NCBI GenBank assembly: GCA_039196715.1
Contig: JBCCUP010000043.1
Coordinates: forward strand, 1-38,938
From: Pseudomonadota bacterium
Lineage (GTDB): Bacteria > Pseudomonadota > Gammaproteobacteria > CALCKW01
Reading direction: 5' to 3'
DNA: 38,938 bases
Under the pieces are notes generated by a model that saw only the letters and a program-made list of their open reading frames with translations, had not been told where the DNA came from and did no database searches. The translations under genes and the position numbers were made by a program. Positions 29,758-38,336 of the stretch are shown here, in pieces. How positions within the stretch are numbered: position 1 is the first letter of the stretch; every line of letters begins with the position of its first letter.

Positions 29758-30069
29758 TCAGGCGACTATGGATTCGATTTTCAGTTCGGTGTAGTTCTGG
29801 CGGTGCCCCATCTGCTTGCGGTGGTGCTTGCGGCGCCGGAACTTGATGATTTCGATCTTCTTGGCGCGCCCGTGCGACAGCACAGTGGCCTGCACTTTTG
29901 CACCGTCAACCAGCGGGGCGCCGACTTTCACGCCGTCGTCGCCGGACACAAGCAGAACCTGGTCCAGTTCGACGCTATCGCCTTCGCTGGCCGCAAGGGT
30001 CTCGACTTTCAGGCGATCACCTTCGGCTACGCGGTACTGTTTACCGCCTGTTTTGATTACCGCGTACAT
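29758..30069 (-). CDS. rplU: 50S ribosomal protein L21
   Basis: L21 binds 23S rRNA early in 50S assembly. The 103-residue protein has the standard start [18 protein letters not shown] and the basic block [16 protein letters not shown] near the C terminus. It is the first gene of the rplU-rpmA pair and has a good promoter about 40 bases upstream. Confidence 0.97.
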   Translation of the reverse strand: MYAVIKTGGKQYRVAEGDRLKVETLAASEGDSVELDQVLLVSGDDGVKVGAPLVDGAKVQATVLSHGRAKKIEIIKFRRRKHHRKQMGHRQNYTELKIESIVA

Positions 30070-30106
30070 GTCGCGCGTCTCTGCACTTTACTGAATCAAG
30101 CCCGAC

Positions 30107-30135
30107 ATCTTAGCGTTTGGTCTCAGGGGCGTCAA
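30107..30135 (-). promoter_or_regulatory. rplU-rpmA promoter
   Basis: On the minus strand, -35 TTGACG (30135-30130) and -10 TAAGAT (30112-30107) are separated by 17 bases. The leader to rplU would be about 30 nt. Confidence 0.65.
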
Positions 30136-30215
30136 TACGTGCGCCGGCTCCCATTCCCTCGCCCACAGTGCAAAGGGTAGACTGGCGCGCCCCAGCCCTG
30201 TCTGCACGACACGCG

Positions 30216-31184
30216 ATGAAAATCGACGCCATCAACGCCCTCATTGACGACGACATGGCGGACGTCGATCACTGCATCACGACCCGGCTCGCCTCGGACG
30301 TCGCACTGATCAACCAGCTGTCGGCCTACATCGTAGGCGCGGGCGGCAAACGCCTTCGGCCTCGGCTGCTGCTGCTGGCCGCGCACGCCTGCGGCTACCG
30401 CGAGCCGAGTGCCCACACGGCGGCGGCTATCGTCGAATTCATCCACACCGCCACGTTGCTGCACGACGACGTGGTCGACGAATCGAAGCTGCGCCGAGGG
30501 CGGGAGACCGCAAACGAGCGCTGGGGCAACGAAGCCGCCGTGCTGGTGGGCGACTTCCTGTACTCGCGCGCCTTCGAGATGATGGTCGACATCAACAGCA
30601 TGCGGATCATGCAGATCCTGGCCAGCACCACCAACACCATCGCCGAAGGCGAGGTGCTCCAGTTGATGAACATTCACGACGCCGACACGACCAAGGCGCG
30701 GTACTGGCAGGTGATCGAAGCGAAAACAGCCGTGTTGTTTGCGGCCGCGACGCGCATCGGCGCGGTGCTTGCCGAGCAGCCCGACGGTGTCGAAGACGCG
30801 CTCGCACGCTACGGCTCACACCTGGGTCGCGCATTTCAACTCGTTGACGACGCACTCGACTACAGCTCGGACAGCGACACCCTCGGCAAGGAGATCGGCG
30901 ACGACCTGGCCGAAGGCAAGCCCACCATGCCGTTGCTGATCGCGCTCGAGCGCGCGACAGCCGCTGAACAGACCTGCATCCGCGACGCCATCGAAACGGG
31001 CGGGCGCGACCGCATTGACGACGTCATGGCAGTCATCTCGCGCACCGATGCCATCGCCGAAACCCAGGCCCTGGCCAAGCGGGAAGCCGATGCCGCCGTC
31101 GCGGCACTCGCCGGTGCACCGCAGAACGCCTACACCGAGGCGCTGTCAGGACTCGCCTACTACGCGGTTGGCCGCGACCACTAG
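30216..31184 (+). CDS. ispB: Polyprenyl (octaprenyl-type) diphosphate synthase
   Basis: This trans-prenyltransferase makes the long isoprenoid side chain of ubiquinone or menaquinone from IPP. The 322-residue protein has the first aspartate-rich motif D84-D-V-V-D88, the second D211-D-A-L-D215, GKRLRPRLLLL near the N terminus and the KEIGDDLAEGKPTMP block. Its place divergent from rplU is the usual one for ispB in proteobacteria. The chain length of the product cannot be read with certainty. ATG 30216 matches the usual N terminus; the frame is open 99 bases further upstream, across the promoter region. Confidence 0.92.
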   Translation: MKIDAINALIDDDMADVDHCITTRLASDVALINQLSAYIVGAGGKRLRPRLLLLAAHACGYREPSAHTAAAIVEFIHTATLLHDDVVDESKLRRGRETANERWGNEAAVLVGDFLYSRAFEMMVDINSMRIMQILASTTNTIAEGEVLQLMNIHDADTTKARYWQVIEAKTAVLFAAATRIGAVLAEQPDGVEDALARYGSHLGRAFQLVDDALDYSSDSDTLGKEIGDDLAEGKPTMPLLIALERATAAEQTCIRDAIETGGRDRIDDVMAVISRTDAIAETQALAKREADAAVAALAGAPQNAYTEALSGLAYYAVGRDH

Positions 31185-32341
31185 TGACGCCGCCGGATCA
31201 GGCCGACGGCCATGAAGGCGATAGCCAGCAGCACCAGCGGCGAGACCGGCTCGGTCGGCACGGCGCCCTCGAGTGAGCGCAGGCCGGGCCGCGCCTCGAG
31301 GGTCTGGGCGGCGTCGGCGATCGGGTTGGCCGGGTCGCCAAGCTGCACGAAACACTCGCGGTCGAGCGTCGGCGAGATGGCATCCACACTGCAGGCACTC
31401 ATCTGCAGACTGAGGTCGGAGCGCACGGTGGCTGCCATCAGCAGATTCGACTCCCCGCAGGCCCACGAACTGTCGTGCGAGGCGCCCAGGATGTGCGCGA
31501 GTTCGTGCGCCACGGTGATCAATTCCATGCGCAGTCGAGACACGCTGACGTCATGCCCGTAGGGATCGCAGACGCCCGAGGTGTACGCCAGGCCCACGCG
31601 CCGGTCGAACAGGGAGGCGCCACTGAACAAGTGCACGAGCCCCACGCCATCGGGCAGGGTCGTGTCCGACTGGCGGTAGTTCCGAAAGGCCATCAACACG
31701 TCTTCGAGCGTGCCGCCGCTCTGGCGCAACGGGTCACGTGTGGGATCCTCGATCACGCGCACGGCCCGGAGGTCGAGTGCGAGGCCCAACTGTTCACGAA
31801 ACAGCCCGTCCACCTGATTGATCAGGGCAATGGCGCGCCGACGGCCCTGCCCGTCCGAGGCCTCGTCGTACAGGCTGTCAACCACAGCGGCCAGTGGCAA
31901 CACCCGTGACACGCTCACAGATCGCGGCTGCCCGGTTGCCACCTGCTCCATCCAGACCACACCCGAGCGGCGTGTCTGCACCGAGAACAAGGCATCCCCG
32001 GTGCGCACCAGGCCTGACAACCAGCGCCCGTTCGGGTCCACACTGACGCGGGCCCAACTGCCCGCACTCGATTCGACGTCGCCGACCAGGTGCAAGGCAC
32101 CGCGGTCACGGCCACCCGCACGGGTGACGTCGCGCACCGCGTCGCCGGGCCGAAGGACCAACGCAAGCTCGACCTCGCCGCGAACGATCTGCAGCCGCCA
32201 GATGTCCGCGTGCGGCTGCGACTCGAGCGAGTAGGCGACCGCCCCGCCAGCGCGGGCCGTCACCGTACTCGAGAGCAGCCAGGCGACAATCAGCAGCAGT
32301 GTTCGCAAGAGGGTCTGCCAGTTCACGCAGGCCGGTTCCAA
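31181..32341 (-). CDS. Secreted M12B-like zinc metalloprotease with C-terminal membrane anchor
   Basis: This 386-residue protein is probably exported and surface-bound. A hydrophobic signal sequence (about 10-32, ending TVTARA) leads into a pro-like beta-rich region (35-150). A metzincin domain follows, with zinc motif H279-E-L-A-H-I-L-G-A-S-H-D290 and Met-turn N-L-L-M302. Several cysteines (C258, C295, C317, C330) could form disulphides. The C terminus (SPLVLLAIAFMAVGLIRRR) is a single membrane helix with an arginine tail, resembling CTERM-type sorting signals. The HExxHxxGxxHD pattern fits the reprolysin/adamalysin group; the substrate is unknown. The frame opens with TTG 32341; GTG 32326 is an alternative start, and neither has a clear ribosome binding site. 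Confidence 0.8.
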   Translation of the reverse strand: MEPACVNWQTLLRTLLLIVAWLLSSTVTARAGGAVAYSLESQPHADIWRLQIVRGEVELALVLRPGDAVRDVTRAGGRDRGALHLVGDVESSAGSWARVSVDPNGRWLSGLVRTGDALFSVQTRRSGVVWMEQVATGQPRSVSVSRVLPLAAVVDSLYDEASDGQGRRRAIALINQVDGLFREQLGLALDLRAVRVIEDPTRDPLRQSGGTLEDVLMAFRNYRQSDTTLPDGVGLVHLFSGASLFDRRVGLAYTSGVCDPYGHDVSVSRLRMELITVAHELAHILGASHDSSWACGESNLLMAATVRSDLSLQMSACSVDAISPTLDRECFVQLGDPANPIADAAQTLEARPGLRSLEGAVPTEPVSPLVLLAIAFMAVGLIRRRH

Positions 32342-32451
32342 TTGGGGTCACCGTCACACTATCTCCGCGCGCAGCGTCACACATTGACCGCACTCTCAGT
32401 TTCCGGCGCCAATGTCAGTCACGCGATACAGAGTGAGGCGCCTGTCGCACT

Positions 32452-33012
32452 TCAGGGGCGTCTTGCGTCGTGTGCCTCGCCCGGCGCCAACGCCCCGAGC
32501 GTCCAGTCGCCGATGGACACGCGCACCAGGCGCAGGGTCGGCAGGCCGACGGCGGCCGTCATACGCCGAATCTGCCGGTTGCGCCCCTCCTGCAGGCCGA
32601 CTTCGATCCAGGCAGTCGGCACGGTCTTGCGAAAGCGCACCGGCGGGTCGCGCGGCCACAGCCACTCAGGCTCGTCGATGCCGCGCACCCGGCACGGGCG
32701 CGTCGGTCCGTCCTTGAGGACCACTCCCCAACGCAACGCGGCGAGCACTGCGTCATCGACAGCACCTTCCACCTGCACGAGGTAGGTTTTCCACTGCTTC
32801 GATGTCGGGTGCGTAATGCGCTGTTGCAAGCGGCCGTCGTCGGTCAGAACCAGCAGGCCCTCGCTGTCGCGATCGAGCCGCCCGGCGACGCGAAATCCCG
32901 GCAGCTGAAGGTGCTGCGCCAGACCCGGGTGGCCATCCACGTCGGTGAACTGGCTCACCACGCCGTAGGGCTTGTTGAACAGCACCACACGCCCGGGACC
33001 TGAGGGCGTCAT
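32452..33012 (-). CDS. rluE: 23S rRNA pseudouridine(2457) synthase
   Basis: RluE isomerises U2457 of 23S rRNA to pseudouridine. The 186-residue protein aligns over its full length with E. coli RluE. It has YGVVSQFTD, the catalytic G-R-L-D47-R-D-S-E-G-L-L-V-L-T, DEPEWLWPRDPPVRFRKTVPT and EGRNRQIRRMTAAVG. There is no N-terminal S4 domain, as expected for this subgroup. ATG 33012 overlaps the stop of the exonuclease gene by 4 bases (ATGA), so it is the last gene of a coupled three-gene set. Confidence 0.93.
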   Translation of the reverse strand: MTPSGPGRVVLFNKPYGVVSQFTDVDGHPGLAQHLQLPGFRVAGRLDRDSEGLLVLTDDGRLQQRITHPTSKQWKTYLVQVEGAVDDAVLAALRWGVVLKDGPTRPCRVRGIDEPEWLWPRDPPVRFRKTVPTAWIEVGLQEGRNRQIRRMTAAVGLPTLRLVRVSIGDWTLGALAPGEAHDARRP

Positions 33013-33905
33013 GCCGCCACCCGATCGGCCCGTCCTACCAGGGCGTCCACCGCCACGCGCTCGAGGCCGAGCCTCGCGCCAACGTCGACGACCCGCGCGG
33101 CCGTAGTGGTTGGCGCAGTGGCTGCGCCGTCATCAAGCGGGACGTCGACCAACTGCACCAGCGCTCGGGCGGCATCCACCTGCGCACGGTGGGCAAGCAG
33201 CACGTCAGCGAGCCCGGGCGCGGCGCGGACGCCGAGCGACTGCCCGCGGTCGAGGTGCTCGAAAAGCGCCTCGACACTGCCCCACCGTCGAATCAGCCTC
33301 GCCGCAAGCCCCCGGTTGATGCCAGATACCCCCGGCACGTTGTCGGCGGCGTCGCCGCAGAGCGCGAGTACCTCGGGCAACCGGTCGGGCGTGACGCGCA
33401 GGCCCTTGTGCACGGTGGAGTAGGCCTTGCGTTGCCCCGCAGCGAGGTGCCAGTACTCGTCCCCGGGGCGCAACACCTGCACGAGATCCCGATCGGCGCT
33501 GACAACGACCACCGCACGCTGCGCCGTCCGGGCACGCCGCGCCAGCGTGGCGATGATGTCGTCAGCCTCGTGGGCGTCGTCCTGCAACGCAGCAAACCCG
33601 AGCTGCGCCACGACGCTTCGGGCATCGAGGCGCTGCTGTGCCATGGTCGGCAAAACGGCCGGGCGCTGCGCCTTGTACGCCGGAAAGCTCGCACGCCGCT
33701 GCAAGTGCTCACGCGGCCCATCAAAGGCGCAGATGACGTGAGTCGCCCCACCCGCAGCGATCTGTGCCAGCGCGTCCACCAGCCCGCGGACCGCGCCGGC
33801 GGCACGACCGTCGCGGTCACGGTAAGCCTCCCCGTGGTGCCGCAGTCCGTTGTAGAGGTAGATCGAGGCGTCGACCAGGTAGAGCCTGTCGTCTCGCGGG
33901 TTCAG
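33009..33905 (-). CDS. 5'-3' exonuclease / flap endonuclease (Xni-like), probable CTG start
   Basis: This 298-residue protein is a FEN-type nuclease like Xni (ExoIX) and the N-terminal domain of PolA, but with no polymerase domain. It has Y-L-V-D12-A-S at the N terminus, D62 in CAFDG, E113-A-D-D116, SADRDL (D138, D140) and the helix-hairpin-helix block GDAADNVPGVSGI (184-196); the metal ligands look complete. The first ATG, GTG or TTG in frame (GTG 33779) would remove 42 residues, including the catalytic Asp12. Upstream of it the frame holds no standard start before a stop. CTG 33905 overlaps the TGA of the M48 gene and has AAGGTGG about 4 bases upstream. Confidence 0.85.
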   Translation of the reverse strand: MNPRDDRLYLVDASIYLYNGLRHHGEAYRDRDGRAAGAVRGLVDALAQIAAGGATHVICAFDGPREHLQRRASFPAYKAQRPAVLPTMAQQRLDARSVVAQLGFAALQDDAHEADDIIATLARRARTAQRAVVVVSADRDLVQVLRPGDEYWHLAAGQRKAYSTVHKGLRVTPDRLPEVLALCGDAADNVPGVSGINRGLAARLIRRWGSVEALFEHLDRGQSLGVRAAPGLADVLLAHRAQVDAARALVQLVDVPLDDGAATAPTTTAARVVDVGARLGLERVAVDALVGRADRVAA

Positions 33906-35347
33906 CGGACCACCTTGATGGTTTGCCCCGCACGCGCCTGGCCATCCGGATAGCGTCCATTGATCAACCGCAGGCGCTGCACCGCGAAGTCACCGAGCGC
34001 GGACCGGCTCGCCAACGTCTCGAAATTGTCGGCACCGCCAACCCGCACGACCGACAGCCGACGCGCTTTTGCGAGCCTTCGACCGCCGTCGTCGAGGCGA
34101 TCGAGGCTGTCAGCGACTGACCGAATTTCCGGCGTCACAGCTTGAAGCTGCGCGGGGGACTGCGCAGCGGCCAGGAAGGTGAAGGCCTGCGTGTCGCGGA
34201 CCCAGGTCGTCATCAACGCCGGTCCGGGCTTGCCCCACGGGGTGTTCGGCAGGTCCACGTTCGACTCGACGCCGCGCATGCCGCGTGCGCTGCGTGTACG
34301 GCCGGCCACCTCACGGCCAAGCAGTCGCTGTTGCACATCTTCCGGACGCGTACCTGTGTCCACGCTGGTCACGGTGAGCTCCATGTAGGCACTCTGGTCA
34401 GCGCGCGCGAAGATGACTTTGGTCGGGCTGTTCTGGATGCGCCAGTTGTCCGGTGCACGCACGGTCAGGTCGAGCGGCAGGTGGTAGAACGCGTTGCCGC
34501 GGATGATGCCCTCCGCTTCGCTTTCGCCAAAGACCATACCGTCGATCATGTCGAGGTAGCGCTGTCGACCGTCGTCCGTGGCACCCGCCACGAATCGGTT
34601 GGCGGCGCGCACGACTTCCTGCAAGCGCGTGTCGTTGTCCGGGTGGGTCGCGAACAGGCCGTGGTAGCGGCGTGGCTCGCGCCCCTCGGCCGCCGCGAGT
34701 TCGCGGTCGAAGAGCTCCTGATCCTTGAGCACACGCACCACATCGATCATCCGCTCGGGGTTGCGACCGGTGTTGGCGAGGTACTCTGCCCCGAGACGAT
34801 CCGCTTCGAGTTCGTGGCTGCGCCCGTAGCCCGACACCAGCGCCTGCGAGCCCGCCGAAATCAGGTCGTTGTAGGCCCCGTCGGTGCTCGCCGCGAGCAC
34901 CGCACTCAAAATGCCGGTGACACCCTGCGTGCTCTGCTGGCGAACACCGTGCCGGGCTGTCACATGTCCGACCTCGTGCCCAAGCACACCCGCCAGTTCC
35001 GCCTCCGAATTGAGGTAGGCCATGATGCCGCGGGTGATGTAGATGTAGCCGCCCGGTAAGGCGAAGGCATTGATGTCCGCGCTGTCCACCACCGAAAAGG
35101 TGAACGGCAGTGTCGATCGGTGGCTGATGCGGGCGATGGCCTGGCCGACGTCGTTGACGTAGGCCTGCAGCGCCGGGTCATCGTAGAGCGGGTATTGCTG
35201 GAGGATCTTCGGGTGCTGGCTCGCACCGAGGGCGATCTCCTGCTGCTCGGACATCAGCACCAGGTCGCGGTCGCCGGTGACCGGGTTGACCGCACAGCTC
35301 GCCGCCAGAACAAAGAGCACCAGCGCACCACACAACCGCAACCTCAT
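33902..35347 (-). CDS. M48-family metalloprotease, probable lipoprotein
   Basis: This 481-residue periplasmic peptidase is related to the BepA/YfgC and LoiP group, which handles outer-membrane protein quality. The N terminus is a lipoprotein-type signal (hydrophobic 6-17, then A-A-S-C18). The M48 domain has the zinc motif H124-E-V-G-H128 and the third ligand E181 in SHELEADRLG. The C-terminal 200 residues lack recognisable TPR repeats; the end (from about 430) resembles the basic tail of such Zn-dependent proteases. I chose ATG 35347, with GGGAG 7 bases upstream; ATGs at 35389 and 35377 would lengthen the signal region. It is the first gene of the set with the exonuclease and rluE. Confidence 0.88.
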   Translation of the reverse strand: MRLRLCGALVLFVLAASCAVNPVTGDRDLVLMSEQQEIALGASQHPKILQQYPLYDDPALQAYVNDVGQAIARISHRSTLPFTFSVVDSADINAFALPGGYIYITRGIMAYLNSEAELAGVLGHEVGHVTARHGVRQQSTQGVTGILSAVLAASTDGAYNDLISAGSQALVSGYGRSHELEADRLGAEYLANTGRNPERMIDVVRVLKDQELFDRELAAAEGREPRRYHGLFATHPDNDTRLQEVVRAANRFVAGATDDGRQRYLDMIDGMVFGESEAEGIIRGNAFYHLPLDLTVRAPDNWRIQNSPTKVIFARADQSAYMELTVTSVDTGTRPEDVQQRLLGREVAGRTRSARGMRGVESNVDLPNTPWGKPGPALMTTWVRDTQAFTFLAAAQSPAQLQAVTPEIRSVADSLDRLDDGGRRLAKARRLSVVRVGGADNFETLASRSALGDFAVQRLRLINGRYPDGQARAGQTIKVVR

Positions 35348-35434
35348 CGCCCGACTCCCGTCATTCCCTCGTGACATTGTATCCCGCATCGCGGGACCGA
35401 GCCGCCACGGCCTGTCAGGCCGTCATCCAGGCAC

Positions 35435-35458
35435 AAAAAAAGGGCGCCAGTGGCGCCC
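35435..35458 (-). terminator. rpmE terminator
   Basis: On the minus strand a perfect 7-bp stem (GGGCGCC/GGCGCCC, 35458-35442) with a 3-nt loop is followed by seven T residues. It lies 27 bases after the rpmE stop. Confidence 0.9.
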
Positions 35459-35484
35459 TTTTCTCGAGGCAGGCCGTGGCCGGA

Positions 35485-35688
35485 TCACTTCGCACCGAAG
35501 CGACGACGGAACTTGTCGACCTGACCCGCAGAGTCGACGATCTTCTGCTTGCCGGTGTAGAAGGGGTGGCAGTTGGAGCACACCTCGACGCCCAGGTCCT
35601 TGCCGAGCGTGGACCGCGTCTGAAAGGTGTTCCCGCAGCTGCACGTGACGTCGATGTTGGTGTAGTCGGGGTGAATTTCGGCTTTCAT
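35485..35688 (-). CDS. rpmE: 50S ribosomal protein L31 (zinc-binding type)
   Basis: L31 forms part of the bridge between the subunits. The 67-residue protein starts [19 protein letters not shown] and contains the four cysteines (C16, C18, C37, C40) of the zinc-binding C+ form, plus HPFYTGKQK. An AAGGAG ribosome binding site lies 8 bases upstream. It is a single-gene unit with its own promoter and terminator. The zinc form means ribosomes can act as a zinc store; no C- paralogue is seen here. Confidence 0.97.
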   Translation of the reverse strand: MKAEIHPDYTNIDVTCSCGNTFQTRSTLGKDLGVEVCSNCHPFYTGKQKIVDSAGQVDKFRRRFGAK

Positions 35689-35721
35689 GGCCCCAGCTCC
35701 TTAACTTCTTGCGAATCAACC

Positions 35722-35750
35722 AGTATATGGGTGTTATTGGGCAGATTCAA
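35722..35750 (-). promoter_or_regulatory. rpmE promoter
   Basis: On the minus strand, -35 TTGAAT (35750-35745) and -10 TATACT (35727-35722) are separated by 17 bases. The leader would be about 27 nt. Confidence 0.75.
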
Positions 35751-35795
35751 GACACAATCGACGGTTGCAACTGGCACGGTAGAACTGCCCGCCCC

Positions 35796-36944
35796 TCAGC
35801 CCGGCAGAAAACCGAGCACCACCTCGTTCAGCCAGCGGTAGCCAAGCTCGGTGCAGCGCAGCCGCCCGCTGTCAGCGGGCTCGACCAGGCCGCGCGCAAC
35901 AAGGCCCGACCAGGTGTCTTCGATTGCGGTAAAACGGCGCCCGGTTTCGACCTCAAAGCACGTCACGTCCACACCGTCCACCAGCCGCAGGGCGTTGAGC
36001 ATGAACTCGAAGGGCACCTGATCCGCTGCCACCTCCGACACCTCGGCCGATTGCACCTCGGCGGCGAGGTAACGCTTGGGGTGTCGGTGTTTCCAGCGCC
36101 GCTCGACCACGCCGGCAGACCGGGTACGCTTGCCGTGCGCACCGGCGCCGATGCCGAGGTAGTCACCGAATCGCCAGTAGTTGAGGTTGTGCGCGCAGGC
36201 CCGACCGGCCCGGGCGTAGGCGGAAACCTCGTAGCGCGCGTAGCCAAGCTCACCGAGCACGGCCGCGCCCTCGAACTGCATGGTCGCCTGCACGTCCGCC
36301 TCAGGCAGGTTCGCGGGCGGTGTCTCGGCAAAGCGCGTGTTGGGCTCGAGCGTGAGTTGGTACCAACTGAGGTGCTCGGCGCCGAGTGCGGTGGCACGCT
36401 GCAGCTCCTCGAGCGCCGCTGCGACCGACTGGCCCGGAAGCGCAAACATCAGGTCCAGGTTGATGTTGTCGAACCCGGCCCGTCGCGCCAGGGCAAAGGC
36501 GTTTTCGGCGTCCTCGGCCGAGTGAATCCGCCCGAGCGCGGCGAGCCGGTGGTCGTCGAAACTCTGCACGCCGATCGACAGTCGGTTGACCCCCGCCGCG
36601 CGGAAACCGGCAAAGCGCGCGGCCTCGGCGGTGCCCGGATTGGCCTCAAGCGTGATTTCAGGCGAGCCGACGAAACCAAAGGCGGCGTCCAGCCACGAGA
36701 GAATGCGGCCAATGCCATCGGCGCTGAAGAGCGACGGTGTGCCACCGCCAAAGAACACTGTCTCGATGCGCCTGCCGTCGTGGCGAGTCGCTTCGGCGTC
36801 GATATCGCGCTTCAGCGCTTCGAGGTAGGCTGCCTCGGGCAACGCACCGCGCAGACCGTGGCTGTTGAAATCGCAATACGGGCACTTCTGTACGCACCAG
36901 GGCAGGTGCACATAGGCCGACAGCGGGATATCAGAGCGAGACAA
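35796..36944 (-). CDS. hemW: HemW, radical SAM haem chaperone
   Basis: HemW is a radical-SAM protein related to oxygen-independent coproporphyrinogen oxidase that binds and delivers haem. The 382-residue protein has the cluster motif C17-V-Q-K-C21-P-Y-C24-D-F, FFGGGTPSLF, EANPGT, NRLSIGVQSF, NLDLMFALPGQ and GIGAGAHG. The single cysteine-triad block with CVQKCPYCDFNSH is of the HemW rather than the HemN type. I place the start at TTG 36944, just before the conserved [15 protein letters not shown], giving the normal length (E. coli 378) and a 14-base overlap with rdgB. The frame is open upstream inside rdgB, but that part has no homology I recognise. Confidence 0.9.
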   Translation of the reverse strand: MSRSDIPLSAYVHLPWCVQKCPYCDFNSHGLRGALPEAAYLEALKRDIDAEATRHDGRRIETVFFGGGTPSLFSADGIGRILSWLDAAFGFVGSPEITLEANPGTAEAARFAGFRAAGVNRLSIGVQSFDDHRLAALGRIHSAEDAENAFALARRAGFDNINLDLMFALPGQSVAAALEELQRATALGAEHLSWYQLTLEPNTRFAETPPANLPEADVQATMQFEGAAVLGELGYARYEVSAYARAGRACAHNLNYWRFGDYLGIGAGAHGKRTRSAGVVERRWKHRHPKRYLAAEVQSAEVSEVAADQVPFEFMLNALRLVDGVDVTCFEVETGRRFTAIEDTWSGLVARGLVEPADSGRLRCTELGYRWLNEVVLGFLPG

Positions 36945-37530
36945 CGTGTCGAAGCTGCGGCAGAAAAAGGCTGAGCGCCCGTGCCCGGTGACTGACCGCT
37001 TGCTTCTCGTCGGGGGCGAGTTCAGCTGCACACCGATCCAGACCGTCGGGCTGAAACACCGGGTCGTAGCCAAAGCCCCCCTCGCCGGCCGGACTCAGCC
37101 GAATCGAACCCGTCCACTCGGCAGACGCGATGATCGGCGCCGGGTCCGTTGCGCTCCGCAGGAACACCAGCGTGCAGTGGAACGCAGCGCGCCGTTGCGG
37201 CGGCGCTACGCCCCGGAGCTCATCGAGCAGCTTCCGCCAATTGTCCGCATCACTTGCGCTGTCACCGGCGTAGCGCGCCGAGTGCACGCCGGGTGCGCCC
37301 TGCAGGGCCGCCACCCGAAGCCCCGAGTCGTCGGCGACCGCTGGCAAGCCACTCGCCTCAGCGGCATGACGCGCCTTGATCAGGGCATTCTCAACGAAGC
37401 TCAAGCCGTCCTCGGCGGGCTCATCGGGTGTGAACTCAGTGCGTGCAACCACGGTCACGCCGCTCGCAGCCAGTTGCCCGGCCAACTCGCGCACCTTGCC
37501 GGCGTTGCCGGTTGCCAGCACCAGTTTCAC
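36931..37530 (-). CDS. rdgB: dITP/XTP pyrophosphatase
   Basis: RdgB hydrolyses deaminated purine nucleotides (dITP, XTP) and so keeps them out of DNA. The 199-residue protein has [12 protein letters not shown] at the N terminus, [34 protein letters not shown] and [13 protein letters not shown], all diagnostic of the family. The start is GTG 37530, overlapping the rph stop (GTGA). The order rph-rdgB-hemW is usual in gammaproteobacteria. Confidence 0.96.
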   Translation of the reverse strand: MKLVLATGNAGKVRELAGQLAASGVTVVARTEFTPDEPAEDGLSFVENALIKARHAAEASGLPAVADDSGLRVAALQGAPGVHSARYAGDSASDADNWRKLLDELRGVAPPQRRAAFHCTLVFLRSATDPAPIIASAEWTGSIRLSPAGEGGFGYDPVFQPDGLDRCAAELAPDEKQAVSHRARALSLFLPQLRHVVSL

Positions 37531-38246
37531 GTCTCAACCAGCGTGTCGCGTTGCAGGGCATGCAAGGTCTCGGTGCCGGACTTGGCGAGTTCCAGCATGC
37601 GCAGCAATTCGTCATGGCGGAAGGCGTGCCCTTCGGCGGTCCCTTGCACTTCGATGTAGCCGCCAGCCTCGTTCATGACCACGTTCATGTCGGTCTCGGC
37701 CTGCGAGTCCTCGGCGTAGTCGAGGTCGAGCACACAACTGCCGTTGTAGATGCCAACCGACACCGCCGACACCATGCCGATCAACGGCGAGCGCTTGAGA
37801 CCCTTGCGCTTCATTAGCGCTGAAACCGCATCACTCAATGCAACCCATGCCCCCGTGATTGAAGCGGTGCGTGTACCGCCATCCGCCTGAATGACGTCGC
37901 AGTCAAGTGAAATCGTGCGTTCACCGAGCGCTTCGAGATCGACCGCTGCGCGCAGCGACCGCCCGATCAGGCGCTGGATTTCGAGGGTGCGCCCGCTTTG
38001 CTTGCCGGCATTGGCTTCGCGCCGCATGCGTTCGTGGGTCGAGCGCGGCAACATGCCGTACTCGGCTGTGACCCAGCCTTGGCTTTTACCACGCAGGAAA
38101 GGCGGTACGCGCTCTTCTATCGACGCGGTGCAAATGACCTTGGTACGGCCGAAGCTGACGAGGACGGAGCCCTCTGCATGGCAGTTGACGTGGCGCTCGA
38201 AGGACACGTCGCGCAACTGATCGACAGCGCGGCCGCTGGGTCGCAT
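37527..38246 (-). CDS. rph: Ribonuclease PH
   Basis: RNase PH is a phosphorolytic 3'-5' exonuclease that trims tRNA precursors. The 239-residue protein matches E. coli (238) in length. It has [12 protein letters not shown] at the N terminus, [64 protein letters not shown] and the late [20 protein letters not shown] 38246 has GGAG 8 bases upstream. A perfect -10 box lies about 50 bases before it. It is the first gene of the rph-rdgB-hemW unit. Confidence 0.97.
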   Translation of the reverse strand: MRPSGRAVDQLRDVSFERHVNCHAEGSVLVSFGRTKVICTASIEERVPPFLRGKSQGWVTAEYGMLPRSTHERMRREANAGKQSGRTLEIQRLIGRSLRAAVDLEALGERTISLDCDVIQADGGTRTASITGAWVALSDAVSALMKRKGLKRSPLIGMVSAVSVGIYNGSCVLDLDYAEDSQAETDMNVVMNEAGGYIEVQGTAEGHAFRHDELLRMLELAKSGTETLHALQRDTLVET

Positions 38247-38292
38247 AGGGAAACTCCTGGGGTGAGGCTCGACAGAGGGCGAAAGGGGCGCG

Positions 38293-38298
38293 ATTATA
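38293..38298 (-). promoter_or_regulatory. Putative -10 box of the rph-rdgB-hemW operon
   Basis: TATAAT reads on the minus strand from 38298 to 38293, about 40 bases before the expected 5' end of the rph coding region. No good -35 stands 16-18 bases upstream. The gap 38247-38336 is shared with the divergent yicC gene. Confidence 0.5.
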
Positions 38299-38336
38299 GC
38301 CTGTCTCCCCGCTCGAATCCGCACACGGACCCCGCC

